A program made the position numbers and the translations under genes. A model generated the notes under the pieces. That model was not told where the DNA came from. It worked only from the letters and a program-made list of their open reading frames with translations, and did not search any database. From Amycolatopsis bullii (lineage in GTDB: Bacteria; Actinomycetota; Actinomycetes; Mycobacteriales; Pseudonocardiaceae), in contig NZ_BNAW01000023.1 of the NCBI RefSeq assembly GCF_014654205.1, positions 1-64,000 on the forward strand: a stretch of DNA of 64,000 nt, read 5' to 3'. Shown piece after piece: positions 60,979 to 64,000 of this stretch. Numbering within the stretch: position 1 is the first letter of the stretch; each line of letters opens with the position of its first letter.

Positions 60979-61905
60979 TCAGGGCGTGAACTCGCCGAGG
61001 TGGTCCAGGACCACGAATTCACTGCCCGGGCTCGCCGCCGCCACCGCCTTGCGCAGCACCTCCAGCCCGCCGTTGGGGTCGTGGGCCTGGCCCAGCGGCA
61101 GGTCGAAGTCGTCCCAATGGGTGGCCGCCACCCGGCTCGGGTGGCCCAACGTGCGCAGCAGCCGCGGGAGGTACTCCCGGACCTTCGCCCCGCCCGGCGG
61201 CACCAGCACGACGTCCGGCCGCAGGCCCGCCAGCTCGGACTCGACGTAGTTCGAACCGCCGAAGTCCAGCACGCTCGCCCCGCCACCGGACACCAGGTAC
61301 GCCAGCGTGCCGCCTTCCAGCAGGTCCGAAATCACCCGCGGGCGATCCCGGCGGGACAGGGACCGGGTGCCGGGGAAGGCCACCTGCGCCCGGGCGCCCG
61401 TCGCCGAGTGCAGGGAGCGCAGTACCCGGATCGAGTAGCCGTCGAACACCAGGTCCTCGCCGCCGGTCGCGATGGCCAGCTGGTCCTCGGGCGCTCCCAT
61501 GGCCCCCATGAGACTCAAATGCGTCTCGGTGCCGATGACCGTCGCCCCCGTCCGCTGCGCCAGGTAGGGGACGTCGGTCAGGTGGTCGTAGTGGCCGTGG
61601 GTCACCAGGATGTGGTCCGCCCGGAGGAAACCGCGGTCGAGGTAGCCGTCGATCAGCGCGCGGTTCACCGAAAGCGGTGTTCGCGGATCCGCGCCGGCCG
61701 ACGTGTACGTCCCCGTCTTGAACCGGGTCAGCCACGGGTCGATGAGGACCGTCTTCGACCCGATCCGGATTTCCCAGCCGTTGTTTCCCCACCACCGCAA
61801 CGTCATTCCCGAAGCCGCTCGCGCCACGGCCGGGACGCCCGCCAGGATCGCGGCCGCCGCCGCGCCCGCGCCGAACAGCCCGCGCCTGCTCACTCCTTTG
61901 TCCAT
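60979..61905 (-). CDS. Tat-exported metallo-beta-lactamase-fold hydrolase
   Basis: A 308-residue MBL-fold protein with a twin-arginine signal (GVSRRGLFGAG, hydrophobic AAAAAILAGVP, cleaved after ARA at about 29). HGHYDHLTD is the zinc-binding HxHxDH motif, and a later His/Asp set (LDFGGSN, ATHWDDFDLP) completes the di-metal site. The family resembles UlaG/L-ascorbate-6-P lactonase-like hydrolases, here exported. ATG 61905 is favoured over an in-frame GTG 9 bases upstream. It is divergent from a LysR gene. Confidence 0.85.
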   Translation of the reverse strand: MDKGVSRRGLFGAGAAAAAILAGVPAVARAASGMTLRWWGNNGWEIRIGSKTVLIDPWLTRFKTGTYTSAGADPRTPLSVNRALIDGYLDRGFLRADHILVTHGHYDHLTDVPYLAQRTGATVIGTETHLSLMGAMGAPEDQLAIATGGEDLVFDGYSIRVLRSLHSATGARAQVAFPGTRSLSRRDRPRVISDLLEGGTLAYLVSGGGASVLDFGGSNYVESELAGLRPDVVLVPPGGAKVREYLPRLLRTLGHPSRVAATHWDDFDLPLGQAHDPNGGLEVLRKAVAAASPGSEFVVLDHLGEFTP

Positions 61906-61989
61906 ACCGGACACCCGACCACGACCCGGACCCCGCTGTCCAAGATCACCCGGAAGGCAATTCGATATGCGGACGGCTATCGTCGCAGC

Positions 61990-62934
61990 GTGGACCATCT
62001 CCGTTCGCTGCGCTATTTCCTCGTGGTCGCTGACGAACTGCACTTCGGCCGGGCCGCCGACCGGCTCGGGATCGCGCAGCCGCCGTTGAGCCAGCGCGTC
62101 AAGCGGCTCGAAGCCGAGCTGGGCGCGAAGCTGTTCGAACGCGGCCGCCGCGTCACCCTCACCGAAGCCGGCGAAGTGCTGCGTGCCGAGGCCCGGGACC
62201 TGCTCTCCCGGTGGGATCGCATGACGGCGCTCGTCGCGAAGGCCGAACGCGGGGAGCTCGACAGCCTGCGCGCGGGTGTACCCCCGGAACTGCCCGGCCG
62301 GGTGCTGGCCGCGATCCTGACGAAGTTCGCCGAGGAGTGTCCGGCCGTCCGGCTGGACCTGCAGGAACTCACCACCGCCGAACAGGCCCGGCTGCTCGCC
62401 GACCGCGAACTCGACGCCGGTCTCCTGCAGCTGCCGGTGGACGCGGTCGGGCTCGAACTCGGCCCGGTCGTCGACACCCCGCTGGGCGTGGTGCTCCCCC
62501 GCGACTCGCCGCTCGCCCGCCGCGCCCGGCTCACCCTCGCCGACCTGGCCGGGGAAGGCCTGGTCCACGCCCCGCGCGCCGCCGCGCCGGGAAGCTACGA
62601 CACGCTGCTGCGCACCTGCTGGGACCACGGCTTCCGCCCGGCCGCGATCCGGCACGCCCGCAACCCCGAGTTCGTGCTGGGCCTGGTCCTGGCCGGGCAC
62701 GGCGTGGCCTTCGAACCCGGCGCGCGCAAGGAACCGCGGGTGGTGTGGCGCCCGCTCGAAGGCGAGGTGCTGCGGGCCCGGATGGCGTTCGCCTGGCCCT
62801 CGACCACCCCGCACCCGCAGGCGGCGACGCTCGCCGGGATCGCGGCCGGGGTGCTCGGCGACGACGGGGTTTCGCGGCTGGTGCCACCTCCGCAGGGTCC
62901 CCGGCCGTGGGACGTGTTCTACGAACGGAGCTGA
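61990..62934 (+). CDS. LysR-family transcriptional regulator
   Basis: A 314-residue LysR regulator. RSLRYFLVVADELHFGRAADRLGIAQPPLSQRVKRLE is the winged helix, followed by a LysR substrate-binding domain. TATCGT at 61975-61980 lies 9 bases before GTG 61990, so the transcript may be leaderless. It is divergent from the metallo-hydrolase gene and probably controls it. Confidence 0.9.
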   Translation: MDHLRSLRYFLVVADELHFGRAADRLGIAQPPLSQRVKRLEAELGAKLFERGRRVTLTEAGEVLRAEARDLLSRWDRMTALVAKAERGELDSLRAGVPPELPGRVLAAILTKFAEECPAVRLDLQELTTAEQARLLADRELDAGLLQLPVDAVGLELGPVVDTPLGVVLPRDSPLARRARLTLADLAGEGLVHAPRAAAPGSYDTLLRTCWDHGFRPAAIRHARNPEFVLGLVLAGHGVAFEPGARKEPRVVWRPLEGEVLRARMAFAWPSTTPHPQAATLAGIAAGVLGDDGVSRLVPPPQGPRPWDVFYERS

Positions 62935-62972
62935 CCTGAACCGCGGCGCCCGGCCGGCCCGCCGACCGCCAC

Positions 62973-63773
62973 CTACGACCGCAACTGCTCGACCGCCGTC
63001 CGGGCGGCTTCCCCGATCGCGCGGTCGATGTCCGGGCGCCGCAGCGTCTCCCCGCCGCCGGTCGTGAACACCGCCACCGCGTACTCCGCTCCGTCCGGGT
63101 AGGTCGCGACGCCGATTTCGTTGCGGATCCCCGGCATCGTGCCCGTCTTGCCCGCCACCGCCACCTCCGGCGGGAACCCCGCCGTCAGCCGGTGCCAGCT
63201 GACCTGCGCGGACATCCATTCCCGCACCGGGGCACCCGCCTCGTCGGCCCAGAGCGCCGACAGCAGCGCCGTCATCTCACGGGGCGTGGTCGCGGACGTC
63301 CGAAGTGGATCCAGCGCCCGCAGCGGCCGGCCCGCGCCGGTGTCTTCGATGATCGTGCGCAGCACGTCCCGGGGCGCGCCGAGCACCGTCGTGCGGGTCA
63401 GGCCCAGCTCGGCCAGCAGCGACCGGACGTTGTCCACGCCCACGCGGTCGAACAGCAGGTCGGCGGCCGTGTTGTCGGAGACCGAAAGGGCCAGCAGCGC
63501 CGCGTCCCGCAGGCTGTAGGAAACGTCGTCCGCGAACCCCGCCGAACCGGTGCCGCCCAGGCGGTCCGCCGCCGACACGTGCACCCGGTCGGCCGGGTCC
63601 AGCAGCCCGGCCGCGACCTGCCGGGCGAATTCGTACGCCAGCGGCACCTTCACCACGGACGCCAGGACGACCGGCGAGTCCTCGTCCAGCCCCACCGAAT
63701 CGGGAGAACCGAGACGGTGGGCGTGCAGGAAACCCCGCACGCCCACCGCTTCGAAAATCGCGGAAAGGCTCAC
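62973..63773 (-). CDS. Class A beta-lactamase-fold serine hydrolase
   Basis: A 266-residue protein with Ser39-x-x-Lys42 (ASVVKVP), Ser99-Asp100-Asn101 (SVSDNTAAD) and Lys209-Thr-Gly211 (AGKTGTMPG), all motifs of the serine beta-lactamase family. An omega-loop Glu is not obvious. No signal peptide precedes the fold, so it may act inside the cell. GTG 63773 overlaps the upstream dehydrogenase stop as GTGA, an unexpected partnership. Activity on beta-lactams should not be assumed. Confidence 0.85.
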   Translation of the reverse strand: MSLSAIFEAVGVRGFLHAHRLGSPDSVGLDEDSPVVLASVVKVPLAYEFARQVAAGLLDPADRVHVSAADRLGGTGSAGFADDVSYSLRDAALLALSVSDNTAADLLFDRVGVDNVRSLLAELGLTRTTVLGAPRDVLRTIIEDTGAGRPLRALDPLRTSATTPREMTALLSALWADEAGAPVREWMSAQVSWHRLTAGFPPEVAVAGKTGTMPGIRNEIGVATYPDGAEYAVAVFTTGGGETLRRPDIDRAIGEAARTAVEQLRS

Positions 63774-64000
63774 CCGGTCATGATGGACCGCAGCCGCCCG
63801 ACCTCCGCCATCCGCCGCTCGGCGAGCCGGTCGGCCGCCGTCGCCGGGGGCACGCCGTCGGTGTCGGCCAGCGCGAACACGGCCTTCGTCGTGTCGTAGA
63901 TGGCCGTCGTCTTGCGCTTCGCGCGGTCGAAGTCGAAGCCGTGGCGCTCGTCGTCGACCTGGATCACGCCACCGGCGTTGACCAGGTAGTCCGGCGCGTA
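63770..64000 (-). CDS. Glu/Leu/Phe/Val dehydrogenase, C-terminal fragment
   Basis: The window ends inside this gene; the last 76 codons are present. YAPDYLVNAGGVIQVDDE is the conserved NAD-domain sequence of leucine/valine dehydrogenases, and ERRMAEVGRLRS closes the protein. Family role: NAD-dependent oxidative deamination of branched-chain amino acids. The stop overlaps the beta-lactamase-fold gene start, so the two are cotranscribed. Confidence 0.88.
   Translation of the reverse strand, partial: YAPDYLVNAGGVIQVDDERHGFDFDRAKRKTTAIYDTTKAVFALADTDGVPPATAADRLAERRMAEVGRLRSIMTG

Noticed and set aside
62973..63773. Antibiotic-resistance beta-lactamase
   Set aside because: No signal peptide and no obvious omega-loop Glu; context is amino acid metabolism.

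Overview
The window is chromosomal DNA from a high-GC actinomycete. GC is strongly biased to third codon positions, GTG starts and ATGA/GTGA stop-start overlaps are common, and many genes look leaderless. It carries a fused two-domain FO synthase (FbiC), F420-type oxidoreductases, Tat and lipobox signals and many LacI, TetR, LysR and PucR regulators. Style and content suggest a Pseudonocardiaceae member such as Amycolatopsis; that placement is inference. I saw no rRNA, tRNA, CRISPR array or prophage.

Layout. 0.26-3.3 kb: alpha/beta hydrolase and SDR, then a convergent IS1634-type transposase relic. 3.5-6.7 kb: fbiC and a DUF4232 lipoprotein. 6.8-10.2 kb: a tight operon of a HalD/BesD-like Fe(II)/2-oxoglutarate oxygenase, a methyltransferase and a carnitine-type acyltransferase. 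11.2-25.5 kb: a probable alpha-1,3-glucan utilisation region with two secreted GH87-like beta-helix enzymes, a two-component system, a LacI regulator, a sugar ABC transporter and a cytoplasmic GH13 enzyme. The two secreted enzymes and the transporter share the same promoter architecture. 25.5-39.7 kb: LVIVD lipoprotein, orphan solute-binding protein, nucleotidyltransferases, LysR with a divergent PRISE-like reductase, SDR, sedolisin-like protease, quinone reductase, GNAT, lpdA, dehalogenase-like hydrolase, PlsC acyltransferase and a Ddn-like protein.

39.9-45.7 kb: LacI-controlled DUF993 plus sugar-phosphate isomerase operon, IclR regulator and a second two-component system. 45.9-51.5 kb: a lysine catabolic cassette (APC permease, davA-like amidase, davB lysine 2-monooxygenase, TetR) with a double palindrome in its control region. 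51.6-56.2 kb: TetR/hydrolase pair, small membrane protein, PucR-type regulator and a frameshifted SGNH hydrolase. 56.2-64 kb: PNPOx-like and F420-dependent LLM oxidoreductases, carotenoid oxygenase with a divergent tandem-HxlR regulator, DUF5302 protein, Tat-exported metallo-hydrolase with divergent LysR, a beta-lactamase-fold hydrolase and the 3' end of a Leu/Val-type dehydrogenase.

The least conventional structure is a family of exact-period 21-bp repeats at two convergent gene junctions: 8 units at 45698-45865 and 20 units at 53653-54072. Each array flips orientation once, and the second forms the C-terminus of a membrane protein. The oxygenase/methyltransferase/acyltransferase operon is the best candidate for an undescribed pathway: a carnitine-like acyl ester of a hydroxylated, methylated amino acid would fit.
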